From Aptenodytes patagonicus (taxonomy: Eukaryota > Chordata > Aves > Sphenisciformes > Spheniscidae): a stretch of DNA of 64,000 bases. The DNA lies in assembly GCF_965638725.1 (NCBI RefSeq), contig NC_134974.1, positions 2,936,143 through 3,000,142 on the forward strand. The letters are read 5' to 3'. How positions within the stretch are numbered: position 1 is the first letter of the stretch; each line of letters begins with the position of its first letter. The notes below the pieces were generated by a model, which made no database searches, was not told where the DNA came from, and saw only the letters and a list, made by a program, of their open reading frames with translations. Below are positions 22,682 to 35,000 of this stretch, in pieces. Both the position numbers and the translations under genes were made by a program.

Positions 22682-25600
22682 ATGTCGCTGGCGCTGAAGG
22701 CCCGGCAGAAGGCGAGGCGCAAGGGCGGCACCAAGGAGCGGGTTTTCGGCTGCGACCTCCTGGAGCATCTCCAGCAGTCGGGGCAGGACGGTAAGCGCCC
22801 ACCAGTGAGCGCCGCCACCGCCCGCGTCCCCCAGCCGCGGGGTCCCACTGAGCCCCCCCCCTCCTTGGGAGGGGGGGGGGGGTCGCGCCCGCAAATGGCG
22901 GAAGCCGGGAGGGTGCCGCGGGGAGGGGACGGGGGGGTGACTCACGCCATGTGGTTGCATCACCGGCGGTTGAGCAAGTGTCGCAGCCAGGGCACCTCCC
23001 GGCGAGGCCCCTCCGAGATTTGGGGGGATCCCGGTGCCTCGGCACGGCTCCAATCTCGGTGCCCTGCTGCGGCCCCGAGGGGACGGGGATGGGTGGCCCC
23101 GTCCCTGGGGACTCGGTGGTCCCAGATTGCCGGGGGTTCTGGTGCTCCCAGGCCCTGGACGTGGCCGGTGCAGGGACCGGCTGCCCCGTGGGGACACTGT
23201 CACTGGGTACCCAGGGTTGGGCGGCCCCGCTCCCCCCCCCCGTCACCCCTGGCTCTTGGCAGGGAGCAGGGGCCAGGGGGAGGTGGGTGATGGCGGACCC
23301 GGGGTGCCCGTCCCGCAGTGCCCCAGGTTCTGAGGAGCTGCACCGAGTTCGTGGAGCAGCACGGGGTGGTGGATGGCATCTACCGCCTCTCGGGCGTCTC
23401 CTCCAACATCCAGCGGCTGCGGTGAGCGGGGCTGGGCGGGAGGGATGGAGACGGGATGGGGATGGAGGTGGTGGAGATGGGATGGAGACGGAGCAGATGG
23501 GATGGAGACGGGATGGGGATGGAGGTGGTGGAGATGGGATGGAGACGGGATGGGGATGGAGGTGGTGGAGATGGGATGGAGACGGGATGGGGATGGAGGT
23601 GGTGGAGATGGGATGGAGACGGAGCAGATGGGATGGAGACGGGATGGGGATGGAGGTGGTGGAGATGGGATGGAGACGGGATGGGGATGGAGGTGGTGGA
23701 GATGGGATGGAGATGGAGCAGATGGGATGGAGACGGGATGGGGATGGAGATGATGGAGAAGGGATGGAAACAGAGGCAGGAGCAGATGGGATGGAGATGA
23801 TGGAGGTGGAGACAGGAGCGGGTGGGATGGAGGTCAGAGGCAGAGGGAGCCGGGATGGAGATAGAGATGGAGCTGAAGACCGGGTGGGATCAAATGGGAG
23901 GAAAACAGGAGGGAGACAGGTGGAAGATGGGGATGGGTGGGACGGAGGTGGCAGCAGACAGGGTGGAGGTGGAGACCGGAGGAAGATGGGGCTGGGACCG
24001 GAAGGGAGGGAGACGGGGAGGGGGACAGGAGGGAGACGGGACGAGAGGGGATAGAAACAGGGATGGGGTGAGGCAGGACCAGACGGGATGGAGACAGGGA
24101 TGGGCTGAACATGAGACCAGATAGGATGGAGGTGGGACAGAGGCAGGGGTGGGATGAGGCAGGACCAGACGGGAGAGCGGTGGGAGAAGACAGGGCTGAG
24201 ACCGCACGGGAGGGAGACAGGGAGGGGATGGGGATGGGATGGGACCAGGCAGAGGGAGATGGGAAGAGGACGGGGACGGGAGGGGGACGGACGCAGCCAG
24301 CGCAGCAGCCGACCCCGGTGCTGAGTTGACCGGATCCGGCCCCGCCGCCCCCTCACACGCCCCACGGCCCCTTCCTTCCCCATCCTGCCCTCCCGCACCT
24401 CTCGGCTCCGTCCTGCTCGTCGCTGCTCCAGCTCTTCTTTCACTTGTTCCTTTTCTTCCTTTTTTTCTTGTTTATTTTCTTTTTTATTCTTTCTTTCTTT
24501 TTCTCTTTCATTCTTTCCATATTTGGTTTGTTTTTTCACTCTTCTGCTCTTTTGGTTCTTTCCTCGAGTGTTTCTTTCCTCCCCTTTTCCTGTGTCTCCT
24601 AGAACCCCAGCGCTGCCAGCGTCTCCTGTGTCTGCAGTGTCCCCAGCACCCCCATATCCCCAGCGTTCCTCAACATCCCCAGTGTCCCCAACATCCCCCT
24701 GTCCCCCCATATCCCCCGTTTTCCCACGTCCTCTCTGCCCCTGTATCACTGGCACCCGCAGCATCCCCCTGTCCCTGCCACCCTCCTGTCCCCAGCATCC
24801 CCACGACCCCAGCACCCCCATGTCCCTGCCATCCCCCCCTGTCCCCGCCATCCCCCCTGTCCCCATCATCCCCCCATCCCTGCCATCCCCCCGGCCCTGC
24901 CACCCCGCCTTGCCCCAGCATCCCGGCCATGCAGCAGAAGGACCCGGCTGACGAACCCGCCCCGTTTGCAGCCCATCGGGGCTGCATCCAGTCCCCGGGG
25001 AACCACGACGGTCCTTGTGCGTCCCCGAGCCCCGCTGGCAGGGACAGACACCCTCCCCACCTCCGCGGGCACGGGGACACCCTGGGAACACATCCCATCC
25101 CACCCTAGTGAAAACCCTCCACGGCACGGCAGCCGAGCGGGGCTGGGGAGAGGGACCGCACTGTCCCCGTCCCCGTCCCCGCCTCGCCAGCCGCCTCGCT
25201 CGCAGGCAGGAGTTCGACAGCGACCGCTGCCCCGACCTGCAGAAGGACGTCTACCTGCAGGACATCCACTGCGTCAGCTCCCTCTGCAAGGCGTACTTCC
25301 GCGAGCTCCCCAACCCCCTCCTCACCTACCAGCTCTACGACAAATTTGCTGTGAGTGTCGTGTCCCCGTCCCGTCCCCCCCCCCCCCCCGGCGCTGCCAC
25401 CCGTCCCCAACCCCGGGAGGTGGCACTTGTCACCCCATCCCTGCCCCCCGGCAGGACGCGGTGGCCATCCAGATGGAAGAGGCTCGTCTGGTGAAGATCA
25501 AGGAGGTGTTAAAGGAGCTGCCGGTGCCCCACTATAGGTAGAGGGGCACGGGGGGGGGGGGGGGAAGGAACCCCAAACCCGGTGTCCCCCGTGGGCATCG

Positions 25601-28600
25601 CTGTCCCTAACGTGCCCCGGCGCCCGCAGGACCCTGGAGTTCCTGATGAGGCACCTCCTGCACATGGCGTCCTACAGCAGCCAGACCAACATGCACGCCA
25701 GGAACCTGGCCATCGTCTGGGCGCCCAACCTGCTGCGGTGAGCACCAGGGGTGGGGGCGAGGGGGACGCGGGGGGTGATGAGCATCCCCCTTCCCCGGGG
25801 GATCCTAAGAGTCCCGTGTGTGTGTCCCCCCCGGCGTCCCCGCGGCAGGTCGAAGGACATCGAGGCGACGGGGTTCAACGGCACGGCGGCGTTCATGGAG
25901 GTGCGCGTCCAGTCCATCGTGGTGGAGTTCATCCTCACCCACGTCGAGCAGCTCTTCAGGGACGCTCCTCTCCACGGTACGTCCTGGCCGGGGAACGGGG
26001 CGGGGGGGGGGGGGGGGGAGAAATACAGACGGTGATGGGGGGGGGGGGTCCCTGGCGGGACCCTGACGCCCCATCTCGGTGGCCCGCAGGTGGCGAGTCC
26101 CCCCGGCGGTCCCTGCTGCTGGGCGGGGGGGGGCCGGGGGACGGGCAGCCCCCGCCGTACCACGTGCCGGCCGCGCTCAGCCAGGGCGACGGCCCCCCCC
26201 CCATCCGGCCCTACCACACCATCATCGAGCTCAGCGACCACAGGTAGGACCCGCTGCCACCCCCTCCCCTCCCCGGCGACCCCCCCCACCCCCCCCACCC
26301 CGGGGACCCCCCGGCCCAGGCAGCGCTGCGAGCACGTGTGTGCCACGCACGCGTAATCCCACACGCACACGTTCTTACACGCACAAGCGTGGGCACGTGC
26401 TCTCCTGCACGCGTGCTTGCAGGCGTGCACGAGCCCTTGCACGTGTCCGAAGGCACCGTGTGTGCTCACGCGCACGTACGAGCGTGCCCAAGCGTGCCCG
26501 GGCGTGTCCGGGCGTGCCCAGGCGTGTCCGGGCGTGTCCGGGCGTGCCCGCCACCCCTGACGTCCGGCGTCCCGCAGGAGGAAGGGCTCCCTCAAGGCCA
26601 AGAAGTGGAGGTCCATCTTCAACCTGGGCCGCTCCAGCCACGAGGCCAAGCGCAAGCTGGTGAAGGCGGAGGAGAAAGGTGGGGAGCCCCGGTCCCCCCG
26701 CCGGGGTTCAGAGGGAGGGACCCCATCGATCGGGGGACGACGTGTCCCCAAACCCAGCCCCGCTGCCGCCCCGTGTGTCCCCATTCCCCTTCTCCTTCCC
26801 CCTCCTCCCCCCCAGATGACAAGTGCGGCAAAATAAGCTTGCGGCCGGCCAAGAGCATGGACTCGCTCAGCTCCGTCCCCTTCGCCAGCGATGGTAAGAG
26901 GGATGCACGGTGCCGCTCCCGTGGGAACCGTCCCCGTCCCCGTCCCCGAGGCGGGATCGTCGGGAGAGGGATGGGGATGGAGAGGGCAGGGGTGGGGACG
27001 GAGAAGATGGCGTAGGGATGGAGAGGACAGGGTGGGGATGGCCGGGCATCGCCCCGGTCCTTCAGCTCGGCAGCTCCCGTGGTGCCACCCGGCCGGGTCC
27101 CCAAGTGCGGGGAGGTCTGGGGACAGGGGCCACCTCCGGGCCCTGACTCTTCCCCCCCCGCCCGGCGCAGACGACCCTCGGCTGAACAAGAAGCGGTCGG
27201 TGAAGCAGCCGCCGCAGCGCCGGGAGAGCTTCGACACCTGCCCCTCGCCGCCGGCGCCGGAGAGCTGCCCCGAGCTGGACGAGAGCCTGGAGGAGAAGCT
27301 GAAAGGGAAGGAGGAGCCGCGGGGCCCCGAGTCAGAAGGCGAAAGCAGCACCAAGTCGGAGCCCACCACCCCCAAAGCCGGCCGGGCCTTGCTGGTGGCC
27401 CCCGGCCGCTCGCCCAAGGCCGCCCGCAGCCGTGCCGAGAAGTGCGCGGGGGTCCACATCTCCGGCCCCTTCTCCGTCACCGTCCCCTTCCACATCACCT
27501 CCAACCTCTCCCGCCTGACACGGGGGCTGCCGTGCCCGGCGCTGGCCCAGGTGGCTGCGGGCAGAGCGCCTCCCGCCCAACGCCCCGCCGGGGACCCCGA
27601 GGCGCCCGAGCACCACGCTGGTGAGAGGCGGCCGCCGGGACCGGCCGGCGCGGGACCCCAGGGGTGCCGGGGGGGACACCGGGCTCAATCCCCCCCATCT
27701 CCCTCCGCAGGGGAGGGGAAGGCGGACGCGGAGGAGACCCGGCTCTCCCTGGAGCTGCGGGACTCCTTCGCCTTCCTGGACAGCCAGGAGACGTGGCTGG
27801 AAGGCGGCGGGGACGCGGAGCCGGCGGCGTGGTCCCTGCCGCCGGACACCGGCCCTGGGGACGGCGAGGGGTTCCCGGCCATGGAGGAGGGGATGGAGAG
27901 CGGGTTCATGAACGTAAGCCGACATCGCCATCCCCGAGCTTCGGGTCCGGGGCGGCAGGGCTGGGGGCAGGCAGAGGGTCACCTCCGCCGTCCCTGGTCA
28001 GAGTGGGGACAGAGGGGACAGGGTGGGGATGGAGGGGACAGGGCGGGGATGGGGATGGAGATGGAGGGGACAGGGTGGGGACGGAGGGGACAGGGTGGGG
28101 ATGGGGACGGAGATGGAGGGGACAGGGTGGGGACGGGGACGGAGATGGAGGGGATGGGGATGGAGGGGACAGGGTGGGGATGGGGATGGAGGGGATGGAG
28201 GGGACAGGGTGGGGATGGGGACAGAGGGGATGGGGATGGAGGGGACAGGGTGGGGACGGAGGGGACAGGGCGGGGATGGGGACAGAGATGGAGGGGATGG
28301 GGATGGAGGGGACAGGGCGGGGATGGGGATGGAGGGAACAGGGCGGGGATGGGGATGGAGGGGACAGGGTGGGGATGGAGGGGACAGCGCGGGGTTGGGA
28401 TTGGAGGGGACAGAGGGGACAGGGCGGGGATGGGGACGGAGGGGACAGGGCGGGGATGGAGGGGACAGGGCAGGGACAGAGGGGACAGGGTGGGGATGGG
28501 GACGGAGGGGATGGGGATGGAGGGGACAGAGCGGGGATGGAGGGGACAGGGCGGGGATGGGGATGGAGGGGACAGGGTGGCATCGACCCCTCCAGCCCTG

Positions 28601-30241
28601 GTGCTGGGCCTCGGGGCCGTGCAGTGCTCCGTGCCGGCTGGGGGTCTCCGGCGCGGCCGTCACCCTCCCGCCTGTCCCCGTCCCCAGCCGGGGGAGCCTC
28701 CCGCGGAGCAGCCGGCCAGCTACCTCTCCATTGAGGAGTGCATGGACGAGGAGATGTTCTTCATGGCTCCCAGCGGCTCCGACGCCGAGGACCGCGCCGG
28801 GGACACCGACTCGGATGACATGTTCCTCAGCGCCCACGATGACCTCAGCCCGCTGGTGGCATCGTTGGAACCCCTCGACCAGCCGCGGGGTGAGGGTACG
28901 GCCCCGGGGACCCCGGCACCGGCCCAACCCGGCACCGACGGCACTGCCGTGCCGCAGGACAGGTCTCCAACGCCGGGGCCGGCAGGGCCGTGCCCCATGG
29001 AGGAGGATGCTCCGGGTGAGGGGGAGCACCCGGGGGACCCCACCGGGGTGCTGGCAGAGGGGGGGGCACCAGGCACAGGCCAGCCCCCGGGGGAGGAGGG
29101 TGGAGGGGAGGGGGCCGCGGACGGCAGCTCCAGCCCCAGCAGAACTGACTACAGCACCGAAGCCGGCCTGGGGGACGAGGGCGGAGGAGCCGGGGGCCCC
29201 GTGGGAGCGGGGCCGGTTCTCGACCCTGATGCGTGGGACGGGGAAGCCAAAGAGGATGGAGCTGGCTCCAGTCCCCCCGCCCCGGAGGAGCCTGGGGAGG
29301 GTGAACCCCAGCCTTTACTGGGGTCCCCTCCAGCCGCCTCACCAGAGGAGGCCCCCTGGGAGCCAGCGGAGCCCCCGGTCCCCGAGGCAGTCCCCGAGCC
29401 GGTCCCCGAGGCGGTCCCCGAGGCGGTCCCCGAGGCAGTTCCCGAGCCGGTCCCCGAGGCAGTCCCCGAGGCGGTCCTGCCCTCTGCGGCCAGCGCAGAA
29501 GGGACCGGTGCCACCCCTGGGAGCAGCCCCAGATCTCCCTCGCTCTCCGCTTCGGCCCCAGAGCTGCGCAGCGCTCCCCCCGAAGCCCCGGAACCGAGCC
29601 GGGCCGAGCCCCCCGGGGAGCCGGGGCGCCCCGAGCCCGTGGCCGTGCTGCGCCGCGACGGCAGCGCCCCGGTGCGCCTGGCCGCCCGCACCATCAGGGT
29701 GCAGCAAGCCCGGTCGGTCCCCGTCGTGCCCCCCAAGCCCCAGTTCGCCAAGATCCCCCTGGCCCTGCAGCCCTGGATGCCCCCGGCCGACGGCGCGTCC
29801 CCGGTGATGGAGGGGGATGCCGCTGCACCGCCCCGGCGGCTCCCCAGCCCCACGGCGCCGGAGGGGCCTCCCCAGCAATCTGGGGGCGGCGGGGCGGCGG
29901 CGGCGGCGAGGAGAGCGGGCTGGCGGGAGGGCGGCAGCGTGTCCTTCGACGCGGCGGTGGCCATGGCCGCCGAGCAGCAGCCGGCCCAGACGCCGGTGAG
30001 GAGGATCCAGACCTACGGCGGGGGGGAGCCGGCGCCCTCCGCCATCAAGGTCCTGCCCTTCCAGAGGGCCCCCCTGAGGCCGCGGCTGCTGCGGCCCCTC
30101 AGCTGTGTGGCGGCCCCCGAGGGCGAGGCGCCGGGAAGGAGCCGGCTCAGCCTGACCCGGCCGGCGGCACAGGCCGAGGGGGCGGCGCCGCCCCCACCGC
30201 GGCGGCCGGTGGGCACCGAGGGGGCGGCGGGCGAGCGCTGA
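22682..30241 (+). CDS. ARHGAP30: Rho GTPase-activating protein 30
   Basis: Accelerates GTP hydrolysis by RhoA/Rac1-type GTPases and affects actin, adhesion and leukocyte behaviour. Exons 22682-22790, 23319-23421, 25206-25350, 25455-25537, 25630-25737, 25849-25976, 26090-26243, 26578-26678, 26816-26893, 27171-27620, 27711-27913, 28688-30241 join in phase (1071 residues). RhoGAP domain at about residues 20-220: VFGCDLLEHL, the arginine finger in GIYRLSG (Arg59), VYLQDIHCVSSLCKAYFREL, MHARNLAIVWAPNLLRS. Then KGSLKAKKWRSIFNLGRS, a nuclear-type basic stretch, LRPAKSMDSLSS, and C-terminal motifs shared with human: RSVPVVPPKPQFAK and SVSFDAAVAMA. The start is the first ATG and fits the human N terminus (KERVFGCDL). 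The last exon is acidic and proline-rich and carries a VPEA/VPEP repeat. No frame breaks. Confidence 0.96.
23430..24300 (+). repeat. Purine-rich GGGATGGAGACGG minisatellite in ARHGAP30 intron 2
   Basis: GGGATGGGGATGGAGGTGGTGGAGATGGGATGGAGAC-type units in regular copies to about 23760, then degenerate purine-rich copies to 24300. Almost pure purine on the coding strand for more than 800 bases. Confidence 0.92.
24310..24950 (+). repeat. Pyrimidine-rich and T-rich block in ARHGAP30 intron 2
   Basis: Directly after the purine block the strand becomes pyrimidine-rich. 24425-24600 is rich in T (for example TTTCTTTCTTTTTCTCTTTC), unusual for this window, and 24600-24950 is a CATCCCCCTGTCCC array. 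The purine-to-pyrimidine switch near 24300 could permit hairpin or triplex folding. No reverse-transcriptase-like reading frame or LTR was seen. Confidence 0.8.
26330..26560 (+). repeat. Purine-pyrimidine alternating repeat in ARHGAP30 intron 7
   Basis: GCACGTGTGTGCCACGCACG and GCGTGTCCGGGCGTGCCCAG units, ending just before the acceptor of the exon encoding the basic stretch. Confidence 0.75.
27990..28590 (+). repeat. GGGGACAGGGTGGGGATGGA minisatellite in ARHGAP30 intron 11
   Basis: About 30 copies of an 18-24 base unit occupying the intron before the large last exon, G-rich on the coding strand. Confidence 0.93.
29378..29480 (+). repeat. Coding VPEA/VPEP repeat in ARHGAP30
   Basis: About eight copies of a 12-base unit of the form GTCCCCGAGGCG encoding VPEA or VPEP in the disordered C-terminal region. 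Human ARHGAP30 has no such run in the sequence I recall. Confidence 0.85.
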
Positions 30242-30305
30242 GCTCCCGGGACGGGGGTCCGGGGCTGGCGGACGTTCGCGCTCCTGCGCGGGCGACAACG
30301 GGATC

Positions 30306-30311
30306 AATAAA
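30306..30311 (+). terminator. Poly(A) signal of ARHGAP30
   Basis: AATAAA 65 bases after the stop codon. The USF1 CpG island begins within 50 bases, so the two genes are packed tail to head. Confidence 0.85.
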
Positions 30312-30344
30312 GGCGCTGGGCTTTGTCTACCGCTCCGGCCTCCT

Positions 30345-30854
30345 TCGACGCAACATGGCGGCGCCCGGGGCGGCCTCAGGGCCCTGGCGAGGCAGCGGCT
30401 CTCCGCGCAGCACCCCGAGCCGGGCCCGGGGGGGGGAGCAGGGTGGGAGGTCCCTCACCCCGCGGCGGCGGCACCGGCGGGCCGGGACGGTTTTCGCGAG
30501 CGGTGTGCGAGGCACGGGGGGCGATGCCCGCCTCCAAGATGGCGCCGCCCTCACCCAAGATGGCGCCGGGCGGAAGCGCCGCGCTTCGCCGTCTAAGATG
30601 GCGCCCGTCGGGGCCGGCACGCACTGAGATGGCGCCGGCGGGGAGGGGCGGGGAGGCCGTGCCCGGCGCCAAGATGGCGGCGGCGGCGGCGCGCTGCGCT
30701 ACGCGGCGCCCCTGCCCAAGATGGCGGCGGGGGCGGAGGCGGGGCTCGCTTCCGCCCGGACCCGTCATGGCGGCGCGGCGGCGCCGTGCGCATGTGCGGG
30801 GCTCCATGGCGAGACAAGGGGCCGAGCGCGCGCAGGGCGGCCCGGCGCGGCGAG
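30345..30854 (+). promoter_or_regulatory. USF1: USF1 CpG-island promoter with a cluster of YY1-type sites and non-coding exon 1
   Basis: Six copies of an AAGATGGCG- or GAGATGGCG-type motif occur at about 30536, 30557, 30595, 30627, 30671 and 30718, plus CATGGCGGC at about 30354 and 30766. AAGATGGCGGC is the consensus of YY1, often found at the start of TATA-less housekeeping genes. ETS-like CGGAAG at about 30571 and CTTCCG at about 30750 add to the picture. A donor, CGGCGAG then GTAACG, ends a probable non-coding first exon at 30854. The first exon's 5' end is not known; about 30800 is a guess. Confidence 0.75.
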
Positions 30855-32041
30855 GTAACGGCGGGGGCGGGCGGGGGCGCGGGGCCGGGGCCGGTGCCGG
30901 TGCCGGGGGGCGCGGCGGGGCCGGGCCGGGCCGCCACCCCCCTTCCCCGGCCTGCGGGCCGCGGGTCTGGGCTCGGCCGCGGCCGCCGGTGGGTGCGGGC
31001 CCGGCCGCGGCCGCCGGGCCCATCCGCAGCTGCCACCGGCGGGGTGCGGGCCCCCACTCCCCTTCCCCGGCCCCCGGGATCCGCCGCGCCCCGCCGCTCT
31101 CGCCCGGGGCGCGGCCCGCCGGGCCTGTCACCTCCCTCCGGGCTGCGGCTGGGCCCCCCCGCCCGGCCTGTCACCCCCCGCCGCCTCCCGGCCTGTCACC
31201 CCCTCTGCCGCCGCCCCGGCCCTGTCGCCCCCTCACGGGGGATCCCCCCGCTGCTCCCTCCAAACCTGACACCCCCATTTCCCTGCCCGTCTGGGGGGGA
31301 CCGAGGCCGGGGGGGGCTGGACCCGCTCGAGCGGGGGACCCAGGGCCGTGACTGGGGGGGTAACGTGGGGCTAAACCCCCCCGGGGCGGCCCCGCGGGGG
31401 GGGGCGGCCGGTTTTTGGGGCAGTGAGGGCCGGGGTGTTGCCGAGCAGGGCCCGGTGTCGATGCCCTCCCTCGGGGTGTCCCCCCGGCTCCCTGACCGGC
31501 TGCCGCCGGGTGACAAAGAAGCAGAGGGAGCCGGGTCACCGCGGCAGGGCGGCACGGCCACGCCGGGGTCACCGGGGGTCTCCGGCACGAGCTGGACCCC
31601 AAACTGTCACCCGCCGGACCAAAACCCGGGGGAGCCGCTGGCTTTGGGGACAGCCGTGTCTCCCAGGATGTGAAAGTAAAATGGGGGACGCCTGAAAACA
31701 GCACCCGAAGCCCCAGCTGGTGTCTGGCCGCGGCAGTCGGTGCAGGGCCGGGCTGCCGCGGCGCTGCCGGCACAGCCGGGACTCAGCTTTGCTGTCTCCA
31801 CGGTGGCTTTGCTCCCGTCCTGGGGCCCTGGCACTGTCCCCGGGCGCCAATGACAGCGGGGACCTGCCACTGCCGGGGCTGGCGTCGGTCCCGCTCCGGC
31901 GCAGAGCGGCAGGTCCTGGGGAGGAGGAGGAGGAGGAAGGCTGGGCCCCATCCCTGAGCCGCCGCCTCTGCTCCCCGCAGGGCTGTGAAGGCCGGGAGGC
32001 TCATCTGCGACTGCCCCGCTGATGCCTGACGGAGTGGAGCG
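30855..32041 (+). other. USF1 intron 1 and untranslated start of exon 2
   Basis: GC-rich single-copy DNA without a recognised element. The acceptor before exon 2 is at 31979-31980 and the untranslated part of exon 2 runs from 31981 to 32041. Confidence 0.55.
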
Positions 32042-35000
32042 ATGAAGGGGTGAGTGCCGCGACCCCCGCGCCGGCACTGGGTGGGGGGACGGCGGCTGCG
32101 CCGCTCCAGGGGCCTCTCTGGCATGGATAACGGGGGGCCGGTAAACGAGGGCGGTCAGGCCGACACCGGGCTGGGGCTGTCGAGGGGGACCGGGTGACGT
32201 CCGGGTGGTCCCTGGCTCCGGGGTGAAGGGGGTCCCCAGCCCCTCCCGCACCTCACCCGCCTCCCCTCGCCCTTGCAGGCAGCAGAAAGCAGCCGAGACG
32301 GAAGAGGGAACGGTGCAAATCCAGGAAGGTGAGCGGTGACCCCACTGCAGGCCCTGGGGGGCCTTGGGGCTCCGGCTGCCCCGGGGGAAGCTTCCCTGAG
32401 GAAGCCCCAAGCCCCAGCCGTGCCCGGTTTAGCCCAGCGTCAAGCACCGTGTCCTGGAGGCACGTGCTGGGCTAACGCCAGACCCCGTCCTTGCCCCTGG
32501 GAGAGAGGGGATGGCTCTGAGCTCCCTTCCGTGGCACGGGCTCCCCTGCCCCGGCCCCTTCCCCGTCATGGGCTTTGCCCCCCCCCCCCCCCCCCCCCTC
32601 CTCCCTGCTTCTTGCCTTAAGGTGCAGTGGCCACAGGTGAGGATCCCACCAGCGTTGCCATTGCCAGCATCCAGTCTGCGGCCACCTTCCCCGACCCCAA
32701 CATCAAGTATGTCTTTCGCACAGAGAACGGCGGGACGCAGGTACGCAGACCCTCCCGGCTGGGTCCCCTCCGGGCGGGACACCCGAGGGGGGTGGTGGTG
32801 TGTGTTTTGGGGTCAGAGCGGGGTTCAGCCCTGCCGGAGTGCCCGCTTGGCTCGGTTGCAGCCAGAGGGGGAGCGGGGAGGGGAGCGCCGTGGCCTGATC
32901 CTGCGCTGGGCAGCTCTGGATGCCGGGGTTGGCCGTGGGTGGGCCGAGCCGCTGCCGAGCCGCCCGTCCCCGCAGCCGCGGCTCTCTTCGACAGGTGATG
33001 TACAGGGTGATCCAAGTGGCCGACGGACAGCTGGACGGACAGACTGAGGGCACCAGTGCCATCAGCGGCTACCCCGCCGCCCAGTCCATGACACAGGTGG
33101 GTGCCGGCTTGCCGGTGCCATGTGGGAGTGGGGCCGTCCTCGGCGCCCCGTCCCACCGTGGCACCCGCTGTCGTCCCTCCCCTCCAGGCCGTCATCCAGG
33201 GCGCCTTCACCAGCGAGGATGCGGTGGAGACGGAGGCCACGGCTACCGAGACTCACTACACCTATTTCCCCACCACGGCCGTGGCCGACACCAGCACCTC
33301 CGCCGGCGCGGGGACCACGGCCACCGCCGTCGTCACCACGCAGAACTCGGAGGCCCTCCTGGGGCAGCCCACCCCCACGGGTACGGCCGTTGCAGGAGGG
33401 GGTGTCGTGTCCCTGTCCCTCAGGACCCCCCCCAGGCGGTCGTGGTCCCCTCCGCGGGGCGTTTTGGGGGTGCTCCCCACCTGATCCCCTCTCTCATTTT
33501 GGGCCGTTCAGGGCAGTTCTTTGTGATGATGTCGCCCCAGGAGGTGCTGCAGGGCGGGGCGCAGAGGTCCATCACCCCCCGCGCCCACCCATACTCCCCG
33601 TGAGTACCGGATCCCTCCCCGGCTCCCCCCTGGGCACAGGGGTGTCGCAGCCGCCCTCAGCCGTGCCGACGCAGAGACCGGCACAAGCAAAGGGGGGGGG
33701 GACACGCTCCGGTAGTCTGGCACTTTCGGGAGCGGGCTGCGTCTCCCCCACCCGAGCGAGGCGTCCCCCGTGCCGGCGTGGGGAGGCTGGGACGCGGTCG
33801 GATCCCCGCCGGGACCAACGCCGCCGCTCTCCCCCCAGGAAGTCGGAGGCGCCGCGGGCCACCCGGGATGAGAAGCGCCGGGCGCAGCACAACGAAGGTA
33901 TCGGCAGCGGGTCGGGGGGGGGGGGGTGGGGGGTGTCATCCTGCTCTCGGCGAGGGGCGGTGGGGACCGGTGAGGGACGGTGGGGACCGTGGCGTGCAGC
34001 AGCGTGGGGAGCGGAGCCGTCCCTGGGTTAACACTGTCTATTCCCACCTCCTAGATGGAAAAGCTCTAAGGACATATCACAAAGCTCTTGTCAGTTAAGG
34101 GTAAAACCTCTTTTGGGAGAGCTGTAATTAGCAGCAGCAGGGGAAGCCAGAGCTCGGAAGATTAAGCTCAAACCTTGGGAAACCCGAGCACGCCCAGGTA
34201 AGGCACCCAGGCGGCCCCCGGCTCTGCCCGGCCCCCAGCCAGGAGGAGACGGCGGCAGGGGTGAGTGCCCGGCGCGGCACAAGCAGCCCGGCCGGGTGGA
34301 AGCGCCAGCCAGGATCCTCCTTCCCTTGGCTTCAAAACCACCGAAAACCGGGCGTTGGGCCGGTTTTGACCCGAAAATCGACTCTCCCGTCCTCGCTCCC
34401 CGGGTGCAGGCAGGGCCCCCACCCTGCCCGCGCCCCGAGGGGCCTGGGTCTGGCGTGGGCAGAGCTCGGGCCGTTTGGGTGCTTCACCTCTGCTTTCCCA
34501 GCCGCCCCGAGGGGCTGGGTGCCCGGGGCCGGGGGGGAGCTGGGCAGGATCGGTCCCTGCCCGCCGCTCCTCTCCCCTCTCCCGGGGGTGCCGGTGCTCA
34601 GCGCAGTTAGGGTTAGCGACCCACAACCCCAGCCAGGAGGGTGCTGGTTGCGGGGAGGGGGGACGACACCCCGCCGAGGGTTGCGCGGCGGGACTGGGGA
34701 CCCGGTGCAAGGCTCGGTGCCTGCCGGGGGTCTCGGCACGGTGCTGACGCCCACCGGTCTTCCCCCCCACCACCACCCCCCCCCTCACAGTGGAGCGCCG
34801 GCGCAGGGACAAGATCAACAACTGGATCGTGCAGCTCTCCAAGATCATCCCCGACTGCTCCATGGAGAACACCAAGTCGGGGCAGGTAGGAGACACCCCC
34901 CCCACACACACACACACCCCCTGCCATCTCCCCCGGGGGGGGGGGGGGGGGGCTGCGGGGTGAGGGAAAGGGCTCGGTGGGGTGCCGGGTGCCCTCCCCC

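Noticed and set aside
24425-24600. T-rich block as the tail of an inserted retroposon
   Set aside because: No matching body, target-site duplication or reverse-transcriptase frame; it fits better as part of the pyrimidine repeat.
34605-34617. Telomere-like GTTAGGGTTAG
   Set aside because: Barely two units, not an array; probably chance.
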